A stretch of DNA of 64,000 nucleotides from Arthrobacter sp. MYb23 (GTDB lineage Bacteria; Actinomycetota; Actinomycetes; Actinomycetales; Micrococcaceae), in NCBI RefSeq assembly GCF_002979775.1, contig NZ_PCPR01000025.1:1-64000 (forward strand). The letters run 5' to 3'. Positions 33,694-43,177 of this stretch are shown here, piece by piece. How positions within the stretch are numbered: position 1 is the first letter of the stretch; every line of letters begins with the position of its first letter. The notes under the pieces were generated by a model that ran no database searches, was not told where the DNA came from, and saw only the letters and a program-made list of their open reading frames with translations. Both the position numbers and the translations under genes were made by a program.

Positions 33694-35385
33694 ATGGAGA
33701 ATGCAGCGTCGCTTCCAGGTCCTCAGCAGTCAGAACGTTCCGGGATGCAGCCATCCCCAGTGCGGCTGTCCGACTGCATCCAACTCATGCAGGCCGATCT
33801 GGTGCACGCCAACCCCACGCCGAAGAACCTCGGGCATCCGGTATCTGACGTGTTGATGTACGACCCCCTGGACCATTGGTCCAGCGTGGACGGCCGCATC
33901 ATCCTGGCGGTGGGATGCACTTACGGCTCACCTGATTTTGATCAACTCCTCCACAGGGCAGCCAACAGCAACGCGGCGGCGGTAATCGTCAAGGCCCACG
34001 GCGCCAAAATGGAGCAACTGCGTTCTGCGGCGATCGGGTACAGCCTGTCCGTGTTGGTGGCACCCGATGACGCGGACTGGACGCGCCTGGTGGCTTTGGC
34101 CAGGGCTTCAGTGATGGGCGCGGCGGCCGATTCGGTGTCCGGCGTGCGTCTGGGAGACCTTTACGCTTTTGCCAATGCGGCGGCTTCCATCACCAATGGC
34201 GCCGCGAGCATTGTGGACCCGATGGGCCGCATCATTGGGTACTCCACCCTCCCCGGCCAGCCCATTGATGAGCTCCGGCGCATCACCACGCTCACCCTGG
34301 AGGAGACCACCCCGCCGGCCTTTGACCAGGACTTCAAAATTGTCTACGCCTCCCCGGGCGCGGTGCTGGTGCCGGCGCCCGACGACGGCATGGCCCGCCT
34401 TGCGCTGGCCGTCCGGGCCGGTGGCGAGCTGCTCGGTTCAATCTGGATCATCGATCCCGGCGAGGAAAATCGGGCCACTGCGTTGAATGCGCTGGACCGC
34501 ATGGCCCCGTTGGCCGGACTGCACATGCTGCATGCCCGCTCTGCCTCGGACTTTGGCGAACGGCGCAATGCCGATCTTCTCCGGACGCTCATGGACGACA
34601 CTCCGCATGCTGCGTTCGCGGCAGCCCAATTGGGGCTTGATACCGTCAACGGCCTGGCCGTGGCGGCCTTTTCCATAGTCCGTCCGGAGACCGGGAGCCT
34701 GGAATCCGTGCGGGACATCCACCGGCTGCTGCACTTGGTGACCACGGTATGCACTGTGCAGTTCGGGACCAGCCACAGTGCTCTGATCGGATCAGTGGTC
34801 TATGCGCTTCTGCCCTGTAACGGGACCGCGCCGCGTGCGGCGCACGGCCGCATCATCCAGGAAATTGAGGCGTATTCGCACACCATCAGTTCCTTCCCTG
34901 TCATTGCAACAGTGGGTGGCATCGCTCACGAGATCGAGGATCTGCCCCGTTCCAGGTCCGAGGCCATCCAAACCCTGCACTATCTGCTGAACCTGCAGTC
35001 GCGCGAGGGCAAGGCACGCGATGGGAAGGCCCTCGGTAAGGAAAAAACGCAGGGTGTGGCACTCTACGAAGACTTCCAGATTCCGCTGAACCTGCTCAAG
35101 ATCGGGGCGTTCATTGAGGACAACGGGCTGGCTGGCGCGGATGAGATCGCCAGGATCCAAGCCCACGACGCCGCGCAGCAAACAGATTACCTGGACACAC
35201 TCCGCGCCTATTTGGCCTTCAACGGAAACATCTCCGCCATGGCCGCCGAACTCCACGTGCACAACAACACCGTCCGGTACCGCGTGGCCCGCCTGGCCGA
35301 GGACTTCAACCTGGACCTGGCGGACCCGCAGAAACGGTTATGGCTGTGGTTGCGCGTGACCACCATGGACCTCGCCGCGAAGTAG
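33694..35385 (+). CDS. PucR-family transcriptional regulator
   Basis: A 563-residue protein with a PucR-like N-terminal domain (residues 25-160), a GAF/GGDEF-like middle region (about 170-420), and a C-terminal PucR helix-turn-helix (about 495-555; LAFNGNISAMAAELHVHNNT VRYRVARL region). Such proteins activate catabolic operons in response to purine or amino-acid intermediates. It is divergent from the dehydrogenase/ABC/ridA operon, so it is the likely activator of that operon. An in-frame second ATG at M18 is possible. Confidence 0.85.
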   Translation: MENAASLPGPQQSERSGMQPSPVRLSDCIQLMQADLVHANPTPKNLGHPVSDVLMYDPLDHWSSVDGRIILAVGCTYGSPDFDQLLHRAANSNAAAVIVKAHGAKMEQLRSAAIGYSLSVLVAPDDADWTRLVALARASVMGAAADSVSGVRLGDLYAFANAAASITNGAASIVDPMGRIIGYSTLPGQPIDELRRITTLTLEETTPPAFDQDFKIVYASPGAVLVPAPDDGMARLALAVRAGGELLGSIWIIDPGEENRATALNALDRMAPLAGLHMLHARSASDFGERRNADLLRTLMDDTPHAAFAAAQLGLDTVNGLAVAAFSIVRPETGSLESVRDIHRLLHLVTTVCTVQFGTSHSALIGSVVYALLPCNGTAPRAAHGRIIQEIEAYSHTISSFPVIATVGGIAHEIEDLPRSRSEAIQTLHYLLNLQSREGKARDGKALGKEKTQGVALYEDFQIPLNLLKIGAFIEDNGLAGADEIARIQAHDAAQQTDYLDTLRAYLAFNGNISAMAAELHVHNNTVRYRVARLAEDFNLDLADPQKRLWLWLRVTTMDLAAK

Positions 35386-35403
35386 CCCCGCGAAAAGCCG
35401 AAA

Positions 35404-37758
35404 CTACCGGATGATGGGCAGTCCCGCCGTCGGGAAGACGCTGGGGAAGATCGACGGCGGCGGGACCGGCACGGTGTCCAACGGCACCGTGACAGTGCTG
35501 GTCCCAACGGCGACGTCTTGTCCCCGCACATCAAGGTGGAGCGGCTCGTCGCTGTAATCCTCGCCGGAAACGAGCGTCAGCGCGATGGAGCCTTGCGAGA
35601 GGTCAACGGCCAGCAAACGCCCATGCACCTTGAGCCTGAACGACAGTCCTTCCCACTCCACAGGCAGGCGCGGATCGAAGCGCAACACTTCGCCTTGGTC
35701 CCGCATACCGGCGAAACCACACACCAAGGAGCTCCAGATGCCGCCGGTTGAGGCGATGTGGACGCCGTCGATGGTGTTGCCGTGTGAATTGTCGAGGTCG
35801 ATGAACAGTGCCTCGGTGAAGTGCTGCAACGCGACGTCCCCGTACCCGACTTCGGCCGCCATGATGCCCTGCACGCAGGCGGACAGGGTGGAGTCGCCGG
35901 TGGTGATGGGATCGTAGAAATCGAAGGCGCGCTGCTTCTCCTCTGCAGTGAAGTCCTGCCACTGCAGGAACATTGCCAGCACAGTATCGGCCTGCTTGAG
36001 GACTTGGTGGCGGTAGATCACCAAAGGATGGAAATTCAACAGCAGCGGGTACTTGGACTTGGGCGTGTTCCAGTCCCAGGGCTCCAGGGTCATGAAGTCG
36101 TTGTCCTGGCTGAACACCTGCAGGTGCGGATCGTACGGAAGGGACATTCGCTCGGCCGCCTGCCGCCACACCATGCGCTCGGTGTCGGCGATGCCATCGT
36201 GCTCCAACGCGGCCGCTGCACGCAGGTTAAAGCGGGCCATGACGTTGGTGTACAGGTTGTCATTGACCACGGCCGTGTACTCATCCGGGCCGGTGACACC
36301 GTGGATGTGGAACATGCCGTCCTTGCCGAAGAACCCCAGCGAAGCCCACATGCGTGCCGTTTCAATGAGCAGATCGGCACCCAACTCACCACGGAAGGTA
36401 GAGTCGCCGCTGGCCCATTCGTAACGGTTGGCCGCGAAAGCGATGGCAGCCGCGATGTGGAACTGGGCAGTTCCTGCAGCGTAGTAGGCGCTGGCTTCCA
36501 GACCATTAATGGTCCGCCAAGGGAACAGCGCACCATCAACACTGAGCTCCTTGGCCCGCACGCGGGCGTCCGGCAGCATGGCGTGCCGTGATTCCAACAC
36601 CTTCCTGGCGCCAGATGGGTTGGTGTAGGTCAGGTAGGGCAGGAGGTAGACCTCCTGGTCCCAGAAATAGTGGCCCTCGTAACCGGACCCGCTCACTCCC
36701 TTGGCCGGGATGCCCGCCACACCGGCACGCGCAGTGGCTTGAGCCAATTGGAACAAACCCCACCGCACAGCCTGTTGCATTTCCGGCTGCCCGCCGATGG
36801 AGATGTCCGCAGTGGTCCAGTACTCGGCGTAGTGCGCCTTGCTCTGGTCCAGGATTTCAGCGAAGGACACCAGGTTGGCCTCGGCTTCGGTTGCGAGGCT
36901 TTCGCCGCGGTCTTCTGCGTCGCTGGAGCCGGCCACCACGTAGCTGACGGTTTTCTCCACACGGAAAGTGTCGCCGTCGTGAATGGCCAAAACGTAGCGG
37001 ACGGACGAGTCGTCTTCCGCCACCAGCGTCTCAAACGGCTGGCCCTCGGCGGAGATCCAGTGATCCACGGCCATGGCCACGCGCTGACGCGATTCGGAGG
37101 TCTCCCACGCGAGGCGGAGCGAACCGTCGGCACCCTGGAGGTGCAGCGGCAACAGGACACGGCCGGCGTGCCGGCCCGAGCGGCGCGGGTCATGGACCGA
37201 GTGGTCCTCCACAGGCTGGTCCTGACGGTTCACGACGCCGGAGGTGATGTCCGCGGACACGTCCCGGTCAGCTGTCAGCGACAGTTCCAGGCCAAGACAT
37301 CCGCGGGCATCGAAGCCCACCGCGCGTCGCTCAGCCGTGGTGACAGTAGCGCCGGAGCGGCACGCCCACGTAATGGTTTCCTCGTAGATACCCGTGGCAA
37401 AGTCCACGCTGCGGTGGTAGTCCAGCACGGTGGACTCGGCCAGGCTCAAGGCCTCGCCATCAATGGAAACGGTGAAATTGTTGGCGTCCGGCACGTAGAC
37501 GATCCTCTGGCCGGTGCGGGCAAAGCCGTAGGCATTCTCGGCGTGCTTGATGTCCCAGATCTCATGGAAACCGTTAACGAACGTGCCAGGAAGCTCGCCG
37601 TCGCCCGCCGTGGAATGCGAGCCACGGATGCCGAGGTGTCCGTTGCCAAGCGCGAACAGCGTTTCCAGCGTTCCCTCGTCACCAGGGACGTGGATGTTTT
37701 CCACGAGCTTCCAGGGCTCGCAGGGGAAGCGGAGCCGATCGGAGCTGATGAGTGCCAT
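35404..37758 (-). CDS. Glycoside hydrolase family 65 disaccharide phosphorylase
   Basis: A 784-residue GH65 enzyme with an N-terminal beta-sandwich (1-290), an (alpha/alpha)6 barrel (about 330-680) and a C-terminal sandwich. The general acid Glu493 is in HGVTGPDEYTAV, and the phosphate-site region includes GSGYEGHYFWDQEVYLLP. Phosphorolysis of maltose, trehalose, kojibiose or nigerose gives beta-glucose 1-phosphate; which disaccharide is used is not clear. The beta-phosphoglucomutase gene just upstream (transcriptionally) turns the product into glucose 6-phosphate. It is the last gene of the LacI-headed operon. Confidence 0.92.
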   Translation of the reverse strand: MALISSDRLRFPCEPWKLVENIHVPGDEGTLETLFALGNGHLGIRGSHSTAGDGELPGTFVNGFHEIWDIKHAENAYGFARTGQRIVYVPDANNFTVSIDGEALSLAESTVLDYHRSVDFATGIYEETITWACRSGATVTTAERRAVGFDARGCLGLELSLTADRDVSADITSGVVNRQDQPVEDHSVHDPRRSGRHAGRVLLPLHLQGADGSLRLAWETSESRQRVAMAVDHWISAEGQPFETLVAEDDSSVRYVLAIHDGDTFRVEKTVSYVVAGSSDAEDRGESLATEAEANLVSFAEILDQSKAHYAEYWTTADISIGGQPEMQQAVRWGLFQLAQATARAGVAGIPAKGVSGSGYEGHYFWDQEVYLLPYLTYTNPSGARKVLESRHAMLPDARVRAKELSVDGALFPWRTINGLEASAYYAAGTAQFHIAAAIAFAANRYEWASGDSTFRGELGADLLIETARMWASLGFFGKDGMFHIHGVTGPDEYTAVVNDNLYTNVMARFNLRAAAALEHDGIADTERMVWRQAAERMSLPYDPHLQVFSQDNDFMTLEPWDWNTPKSKYPLLLNFHPLVIYRHQVLKQADTVLAMFLQWQDFTAEEKQRAFDFYDPITTGDSTLSACVQGIMAAEVGYGDVALQHFTEALFIDLDNSHGNTIDGVHIASTGGIWSSLVCGFAGMRDQGEVLRFDPRLPVEWEGLSFRLKVHGRLLAVDLSQGSIALTLVSGEDYSDEPLHLDVRGQDVAVGTSTVTVPLDTVPVPPPSIFPSVFPTAGLPIIR

Positions 37759-37788
37759 GAGCTGATGAAATCCTTCGAAAAAGTAGGG

Positions 37789-38520
37789 TTAGAGAAGATC
37801 GTTGAGGTCGTCGACCACCAGCGTGGCGCCGGCGTCCAGCAGGGTTTGGCGGCCCGCTCCGCGGTCCACGCCGATCACGGCGTAAAAGTTGGCGCCCGCC
37901 CCGGCCTGCACGCCGGACACCGCATCTTCAACCACGATGCATTGCTCCACAGGCACCTCCAACAGTCCCGCTGCGTACACATACGTGGCCGGGTCCGGCT
38001 TACCGGGAAGTCCGACGCCGGCAGCCACCTGGCCGTCCACCACCACCTCGAAGTGGTGGTCAAGTCCGGCGGCCTTCAGTACCGCGGGTGCGTTGCGGGA
38101 TGAGGACACCACCGCCACTTTCAATCCCAGCTCCACCGCGGCATTGATGAACTTGACCGAACCCTCATATGGCTCAACACCACGGGAGTTCACAATCTCG
38201 TTGAAGATGGCGTTCTTCCGGTTGCCCAAGCCCTGCACGGTCTGGTTGTCAGGGTGGTCATGGACCGGCCCCTCAGGCAGGGTGATGCCGCGTGACGCCA
38301 GGAAATCCCGGACCCCATCGAAGCGCGGCTTCCCATCAATGTGGTCGAAATAGTCGCTCTCCTGGTAACCCTGGGGGTGGCCGGCCTCGGACAGGTAGCT
38401 ATCGAACAGTTCCTGCCACGCATGCTCATGCACCACGGCGGTGGGCGTCAGCACGCCGTCGAGATCGAACAACAGCGCCGAAGCGCCAGTCCAGGCATTA
38501 CGAAGATCAGTCATGTGCAT
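37789..38520 (-). CDS. Beta-phosphoglucomutase-like HAD hydrolase
   Basis: A 243-residue HAD subclass I protein. Motif I is LLFDLDGVLTPT (nucleophile and acid/base Asp), then a helical cap, motif II VVSSSRNA, Lys in motif III AAGLDHHFEVV region, and motif IV VEDAVSGVQAG. It converts beta-glucose 1-phosphate to glucose 6-phosphate, the partner reaction of GH65 phosphorolysis. It lies between lacI (8 bp) and GH65 (30 bp), so is cotranscribed. An alternative ATG is at 38514. Confidence 0.9.
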   Translation of the reverse strand: MHMTDLRNAWTGASALLFDLDGVLTPTAVVHEHAWQELFDSYLSEAGHPQGYQESDYFDHIDGKPRFDGVRDFLASRGITLPEGPVHDHPDNQTVQGLGNRKNAIFNEIVNSRGVEPYEGSVKFINAAVELGLKVAVVSSSRNAPAVLKAAGLDHHFEVVVDGQVAAGVGLPGKPDPATYVYAAGLLEVPVEQCIVVEDAVSGVQAGAGANFYAVIGVDRGAGRQTLLDAGATLVVDDLNDLL

Positions 38521-38528
38521 AGTTCCGT

Positions 38529-39548
38529 TCAGCGCTTGTGGCGCGTGGTTTTGCGTTCGATGAGCTTGGTATCGAGCAGGTGGTTGGAGGGTTGATGGGA
38601 GGCTTCAGTATTCAGCAGGCGTTCACACAGCAGGTTCGCTGCGAAGGCACCTTGATCGGCAACGGGCTGCGCCACTGTGCTCAGCCCAAGGAACCAACTC
38701 ATGGGGTGGTCGTCGATGCCGATCACGGAGACGTGCTTCGGGACGGACAGTCCGTGTTCGCGGAGCGCCGTCAAGGCCCCGAAGGCGGCTTCGTCACAGT
38801 GGGCGAAAACTGCAGTGGGTTTTGCGCCCCGGGCGATGAGTTCAGTCATCGCCCGCCTGCCGTCGTCGATACTTGGCCCGGTGCCCACCACGAAGTCCGG
38901 ATGGACGGTGAGGTGGTGTTCATCCAGTGCACGCTTGAAGCCACGGAACCGAGGGGTCTCAGTCACAACGGAGTGTTCATTGCTCGAGAGAACGGCCAAG
39001 TCCCAATGGCCCAGCCTCAGCAGGTGTTGGGTTGCCTGCCAGGCCGCATGCTCGTCATCGATACCTACATTGTCCCACGGAACATTTCCCATACCCACGC
39101 TGGCTACGGCCATCCCGCAGGCTTCCAACGCTTCCACTTCCTGGGACGTGAGGTCAACATTGAGCAGGAGCAGTCCATCCACACGCTGCGCAAGTTCCTC
39201 GAGGTCCGCAAAGAACTGCCGCCGAACACTGGCCTTGTTTCGGAGGCTGATCAGAACGGTGTCGTAACCGCTGTCGCCAAAGACTTCCTCTGCTGCTTCC
39301 ACAGCCTGGGCGAAGAACCAAGCCGTGGCGGTCGGGGCAACGATGGCCACCGAACCCGTCGTGCCGCCCGCCAATCTGGACGCCGCGGCTGAGGCTTTGT
39401 AGCCAAGTTTGCTGGCGGCTTCCGCCACCTGTCGTTGTGCTTTTTCAGAAACATTGGGGAGATTCCTGAGAGCCCGCGACACCGTGCAAATGGACAATCC
39501 GGAGAGAACGGCAACGTCCTGGATTGTCACTCTATGAGTTCTAACCAT
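38529..39548 (-). CDS. LacI-family transcriptional regulator
   Basis: A 339-residue repressor with N-terminal LacI helix-turn-helix TIQDVAVLSGLSICTVSRAL, hinge VAEAASKLGYKASAAASRL and a periplasmic-binding-like effector domain. ATG 39548 fits the usual LacI N-terminus; the reading frame extends further without support. It heads the GH65 operon, so it probably senses the disaccharide or a sugar phosphate. A perfect 14-bp palindrome 76 bp upstream is the likely operator, implying autoregulation. Confidence 0.9.
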   Translation of the reverse strand: MVRTHRVTIQDVAVLSGLSICTVSRALRNLPNVSEKAQRQVAEAASKLGYKASAAASRLAGGTTGSVAIVAPTATAWFFAQAVEAAEEVFGDSGYDTVLISLRNKASVRRQFFADLEELAQRVDGLLLLNVDLTSQEVEALEACGMAVASVGMGNVPWDNVGIDDEHAAWQATQHLLRLGHWDLAVLSSNEHSVVTETPRFRGFKRALDEHHLTVHPDFVVGTGPSIDDGRRAMTELIARGAKPTAVFAHCDEAAFGALTALREHGLSVPKHVSVIGIDDHPMSWFLGLSTVAQPVADQGAFAANLLCERLLNTEASHQPSNHLLDTKLIERKTTRHKR

Positions 39549-39623
39549 GCAACACGGCCTCAGCCCTTTCCATCCTCGCCTGACGCCTTGGCGTGGGACC
39601 CGGTCCGGGCCACAAGCCAAAAG

Positions 39624-39637
39624 TGTAAGCGCTTACA
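39624..39637. promoter_or_regulatory. LacI-type operator
   Basis: Perfect palindrome TGTAAGCGCTTACA with the central CG typical of LacI-family sites, upstream of the lacI-pgm-GH65 operon and facing the hydrolase gene end. Confidence 0.8.
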
Positions 39638-39735
39638 ATTTCGTCATTCAATAGAGTGCAGTCGAATGCGATTTTGTGACGCGAATCTCACCACGGGGTT
39701 GATTCCAGAGGCTGAATGCCTTCTAATCCCGGGGC

Positions 39736-40353
39736 CTACCTCAGGACGTAGTACTTCAGGAAGGCGCTCACGTCCACCAACTCGGGCGGCTCGATCCTGT
39801 GCCCCATTCCCGGATAGGTCCGTGCCGTCAGGGCCACATTGGCGTTCAACCACTCCTCCGTGTGCTCTATGGCGTCCTCATTGATCACGGGATCGGCTTT
39901 GTCCCGCCCCCAGAAGAAGGGTGGCGGGGTGTCAAAGGATTCACTCAGGGCCAGGAGATCGTTGTCCAGGACGAACCCGGACAGGCCCACGGTTGCCTTG
40001 AACGCGGTGGGCCGCAGACGGAGGAGCGTACTGGCCATGGCCATGCCCTGCGAGTAGCCCAAGAGGCTGACGCTGCTGTGATTGTCCTTGACGGAATTGA
40101 TCCAATCGAACACCGAGTTGGTGGACACGATGACATCCGAGAAGTCGTTGGTCAGGAAGTAGTCCAGCAGGAACCAGCCGTAATCGTCGCCAATGACCTT
40201 GGGGCCGCGCAGCGCGGCACAGCTGAACTCACCGGGAAGGTGCGGGAAGAGATTGACCATGCGCTGCTCGCTGGTGCCATAACCGTGCATCATCACCAGC
40301 AACGGCGTGCCCTTGCGCTGGTTTTCGGGCTTCGACCACACCACTGATTCCAT
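39736..40353 (-). CDS. Alpha/beta hydrolase (phospholipase/carboxylesterase type)
   Basis: A 205-residue single-domain hydrolase: MMHGYGTSEQ oxyanion loop, nucleophile elbow LLGYSQGMAM, Asp in DKADPVI and catalytic His in GMGHRI. This set matches the YpfH/carboxylesterase group acting on small esters or lysophospholipids. ATG 40353 is chosen because the domain begins just after it. It is divergent from an AraC regulator with 63 bp between, so may be its target. Localisation cytoplasmic. Confidence 0.88.
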   Translation of the reverse strand: MESVVWSKPENQRKGTPLLVMMHGYGTSEQRMVNLFPHLPGEFSCAALRGPKVIGDDYGWFLLDYFLTNDFSDVIVSTNSVFDWINSVKDNHSSVSLLGYSQGMAMASTLLRLRPTAFKATVGLSGFVLDNDLLALSESFDTPPPFFWGRDKADPVINEDAIEHTEEWLNANVALTARTYPGMGHRIEPPELVDVSAFLKYYVLR

Positions 40354-40416
40354 GGGCACGAGCCTAGTGGACTGCGCCCTCCTGGAAGACTGTGCCTCAC
40401 CGAGTAGACTGTGCCC

Positions 40417-40872
40417 ATGACTCCGCAGGAACTGGCCAACCTGGCCCATCTGCGGCGCGCCCGCGACTTCATCGATCGCGAATACGCCCGTCCCTTGGAT
40501 GTGCCCACCATGGCCGCCGGCGCACTGATGTCCCCCGCGCATTTCTCCCGCCAGTTCAAGGCTGCCTACGGCGAATCGCCGTATAACTACCTCATGACCA
40601 GGCGGATCGAACGGGCCATGGCTCTGCTCCGGGCGGGAACATCCGTCACCGACGCCTGCATGGAGGTCGGTTGTACATCATTGGGGTCCTTCAGCACGCG
40701 CTTCACCGAAATCGTCGGCATCAACCCCAGCGAATACCGCGCCCGGGAGCACCACGGCGTCAAGGCCATGCCCAGCTGCATTGCCAAGCAGCACACACGT
40801 CCGGAAAGAACCGGTAGCAAGAAAACCAGTAGCAAGAACCTGAGCAGGATTGAAGAAGCGCCCGCGTCGTAG
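40417..40872 (+). CDS. AraC-family regulator, DNA-binding domain only
   Basis: A 151-residue protein with two helix-turn-helix units: DVPTMAAGALMSPAHFSRQF and VTDACMEVGCTSLGSFSTRF with the VGINPSEYR end of the AraC signature. No ligand domain is present; the C-terminal 40 residues are basic and low complexity. It is divergent from the hydrolase and 19 bp upstream of the VOC gene, which is probably cotranscribed. GTG 40411 is an alternative start. Confidence 0.86.
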   Translation: MTPQELANLAHLRRARDFIDREYARPLDVPTMAAGALMSPAHFSRQFKAAYGESPYNYLMTRRIERAMALLRAGTSVTDACMEVGCTSLGSFSTRFTEIVGINPSEYRAREHHGVKAMPSCIAKQHTRPERTGSKKTSSKNLSRIEEAPAS

Positions 40873-40891
40873 CTGCAATAGCGTGTGATTC

Positions 40892-41293
40892 ATGAACATT
40901 TCATTGAAATACGCACACGTCACCGTCAACGATCTCGACGAGTCACTTGCCTTCTACCGCGACGCCCTGGGCTTCGACGTCCGGAACGACGTCGGCTCCG
41001 ACGGCCAGCGTTGGGTCACGCTGGGCAGCGATGCCCAGCCGGACCTGGAACTGGTCTTGTCCCCTCCGCATGCCGGCCGCTCCCAGGCCGACGGCGACGC
41101 GATCCAGGAACTCCTGACCAAGGGCGTCATGCCCATGCTCGTGTTCACCACGGACGATCTGGATGGCACCTTCGAGAAGCTCCGTGCATCCGGCGCCGAA
41201 GTCCTCCAGGAACCGATCGACCAGCCGTGGGGCCCGCGGGACTGCGCCTTCCGCGACCCGTCCGGCAACATGATCCGCATTAACCAGGGCTGA
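40892..41293 (+). CDS. VOC-family (glyoxalase/bleomycin resistance-like) protein
   Basis: A 133-residue protein with two beta-alpha-beta-beta-beta modules: KYAHVTVNDLDESLAFYRD and MPMLVFTTDDLDGTFEKLR. Metal-ligand candidates are His9, Glu near 53 (LELVL) and a Glu in AEVLQEP; the end CAFRDPSGNMIRI is typical. The reaction (isomerase, dioxygenase or binding) cannot be told. The pairing of an AraC-like DNA-binding protein with a VOC protein is common in actinobacteria and suggests a shared response. Confidence 0.87.
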   Translation: MNISLKYAHVTVNDLDESLAFYRDALGFDVRNDVGSDGQRWVTLGSDAQPDLELVLSPPHAGRSQADGDAIQELLTKGVMPMLVFTTDDLDGTFEKLRASGAEVLQEPIDQPWGPRDCAFRDPSGNMIRINQG

Positions 41294-41312
41294 GTTACCA
41301 GCCGCCGGCCCG

Positions 41313-42464
41313 CTAATGACTCAGCAGGCCGGCGTCGGAAAGCTCTCCGCCCTGATGGGTGGTCGCGATGGCGGCGGACACGACGTCGGACAACCGCAGC
41401 CGCCGGCTGTAGGCCTGCCGCTGCAGCCTCTCTCCGGTGCCGCGGCGCAGGATAGTGGCCACGCCGGTGCGGGCGAGCGCCAAGTCACCGGCAGCAATGA
41501 GGGCCGGGCTGACGTGCCGGAGCAGCGCAGCCGCCACGTCCGACGTCGAACGGGGCTGTTGCTCCAGCGGGTGCAGCAGCTGGTGGTTGACGCCAAAGCG
41601 GCTGGCCTTCCAGTTGGCCATGCGCAGGACCGGCGTCACCATGCTCGACGCCGGAACCCCCTTCCGCCATTCCTCCGCCGAGGTTTCCACCAGTGCGCGG
41701 GCGATGACCGCGATGGTCAGAGCATCTTCGGCGTAAAGGCAGACGTCCGCAATCCTGACTTCGACAGTGGGCTGCCCCCTGGACAGGCGGGCATCGAAGT
41801 AGATCATGCCCTCATCCAGCGGCACTCCCGTCCCCAGAAGCGCGGACAGCACCGCACGGTAGCCGTCCGCGGAACCGAAAACATCCATGGGACCAGCCGT
41901 TGGCCACCTGTTCCAGATCTGCGTCCGGTAGCTCGCAAAACCGGTATCCGATCCCATCCAATACGGAGAATTGGCGCTGAGGGCCAGGAGTACGGGCAGC
42001 CAGTGGCGCATGCGGTCCAGAACCGCAACGCCTTCCTCGGGCGAATCGATGGATACGTGGACATGGAAGCCGCAAGTGAGTTGTTCACGCGCTATCAGCC
42101 CAAACTCGTTGCCCATGGTGGCGTACCGCAGGTTGCCCACTGTAGGCGTGGCATGAAACACCGGAGGCGTGGCCAGCGCGGCAACCCGCGCACCCAACGA
42201 CCTGGCTGCGGCATCAGCCGCTGCGCGGCCGTTGCGAATCTCGGACCGCAACTCCCCTGCCGTGCTGCACGGGCGCGAGTTGACCTCAACCTGTTCCTGT
42301 TTGAACTCGGATTTCAGCGCCGGACCACCGGAGCCCAACCCACCTTCTTCAGCCAACACACCGTCGGAGGCTTCTACATTCAGGATGTCGGGGGCCAATG
42401 CCATGGGTGAGCCGTCCAAAGGATCGGCAATCAGCAGTTCCTCTTCAACTCCAAACGTACGCAT
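41313..42464 (-). CDS. GCS2-family carboxylate-amine ligase (YbdK-like glutamate-cysteine ligase)
   Basis: A 383-residue ATP-grasp-like glutamine-synthetase-fold ligase. The N-terminal MRTFGVEEELLIAD is the GCS2 hallmark; EQVEVNSRPCST and CGFHVHVSI carry metal and substrate ligands, and PTVEVRIADV follows. It joins glutamate, or a similar acid, to an amine; actinobacteria use mycothiol instead of glutathione, so the true product is uncertain. ATG 42464 is chosen because GGGAGGGG lies 6 nt upstream. The cysteine-rich gene 38 bp upstream is on the same strand and may be cotranscribed. Confidence 0.88.
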   Translation of the reverse strand: MRTFGVEEELLIADPLDGSPMALAPDILNVEASDGVLAEEGGLGSGGPALKSEFKQEQVEVNSRPCSTAGELRSEIRNGRAAADAAARSLGARVAALATPPVFHATPTVGNLRYATMGNEFGLIAREQLTCGFHVHVSIDSPEEGVAVLDRMRHWLPVLLALSANSPYWMGSDTGFASYRTQIWNRWPTAGPMDVFGSADGYRAVLSALLGTGVPLDEGMIYFDARLSRGQPTVEVRIADVCLYAEDALTIAVIARALVETSAEEWRKGVPASSMVTPVLRMANWKASRFGVNHQLLHPLEQQPRSTSDVAAALLRHVSPALIAAGDLALARTGVATILRRGTGERLQRQAYSRRLRLSDVVSAAIATTHQGGELSDAGLLSH

Positions 42465-42502
42465 TGCCACCCCTCCCGCGATATATGAATTAGAGACGGC
42501 GG

Positions 42503-42961
42503 TCATCCAACGTGGCGCGGAACCTCCATTTGGAAACCACAACGGCAGTGCAGCACTTGGGTCTGCAGGTAGACCTCAAGGAGGCTGGGACCATCCGGAT
42601 TATCTGTGGTCCGCGGCGCCTCGATTATTCGTTCCGCAGGGCGCCCCAAGGTCATGGGGTCACCGCAATGGGTGCAACTGAACCAGAGCCCGGCAGCGGA
42701 TGTGGCGAGAAATTCACTCTGGATCGCGGGCACCAAGGCATCCAGCCGGACAGAGTGGGCGTAAAACGTATCGCATTCGCTACAGGTGTAGCTGACTTCA
42801 ACAATCTCCGACTGATTCGGGGTTGCTTCCACCACAGTCTCTACGAAAATGTGGGAATCAGTATCGCAAACAGTGCACCAAGGGCGCGCTCCGGTATCGA
42901 CAGTGGCAGCTGCCCGTCGGCTTGCAGGCTTCGGGGCGGGAATCGGGGAGCCAAGCGTCAT
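42503..42961 (-). CDS. Multi-cysteine (zinc-ribbon-like) protein, paralogue 1
   Basis: A 152-residue soluble protein of unknown function with four Cys pairs. Counting from the codon two residues earlier, they are CTVC (31/34), CSEC (62/65), CTHC (98/101) and CRC (141/143). Framing words are CDTDSH, EVEVSYTC-like VEVSYTC and CRCGFQMEVP. The pattern suggests two or more zinc ribbons. ATG 42961 is used because AAGGAG lies 7 nt upstream; the ATG at 42967 would be too close. A clear paralogue lies at 44127-44558. It is upstream of the GCS2 ligase in the same direction. Confidence 0.7.
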   Translation of the reverse strand: MTLGSPIPAPKPASRRAAATVDTGARPWCTVCDTDSHIFVETVVEATPNQSEIVEVSYTCSECDTFYAHSVRLDALVPAIQSEFLATSAAGLWFSCTHCGDPMTLGRPAERIIEAPRTTDNPDGPSLLEVYLQTQVLHCRCGFQMEVPRHVG

Positions 42962-43177
42962 TGCCATTCTCCTTTTGCTCCTTCAAGGAACCTGCATGGA
43001 GGCACGCTGTGGGCCGGCCGAAAAGGGCCTCGGCTATAGAGGTGCAGTTTTTGGACCATCTCGGATGGCTCCAACTCATGAGGTTCCAAGGGCTATCTGC
43101 TTAACCCATGTATGAATGTAGTTCACCAGTGGCGGCCGTCACAAGTGGTGGAGCCGCCAGGAACCCGCTGGCGCGCC

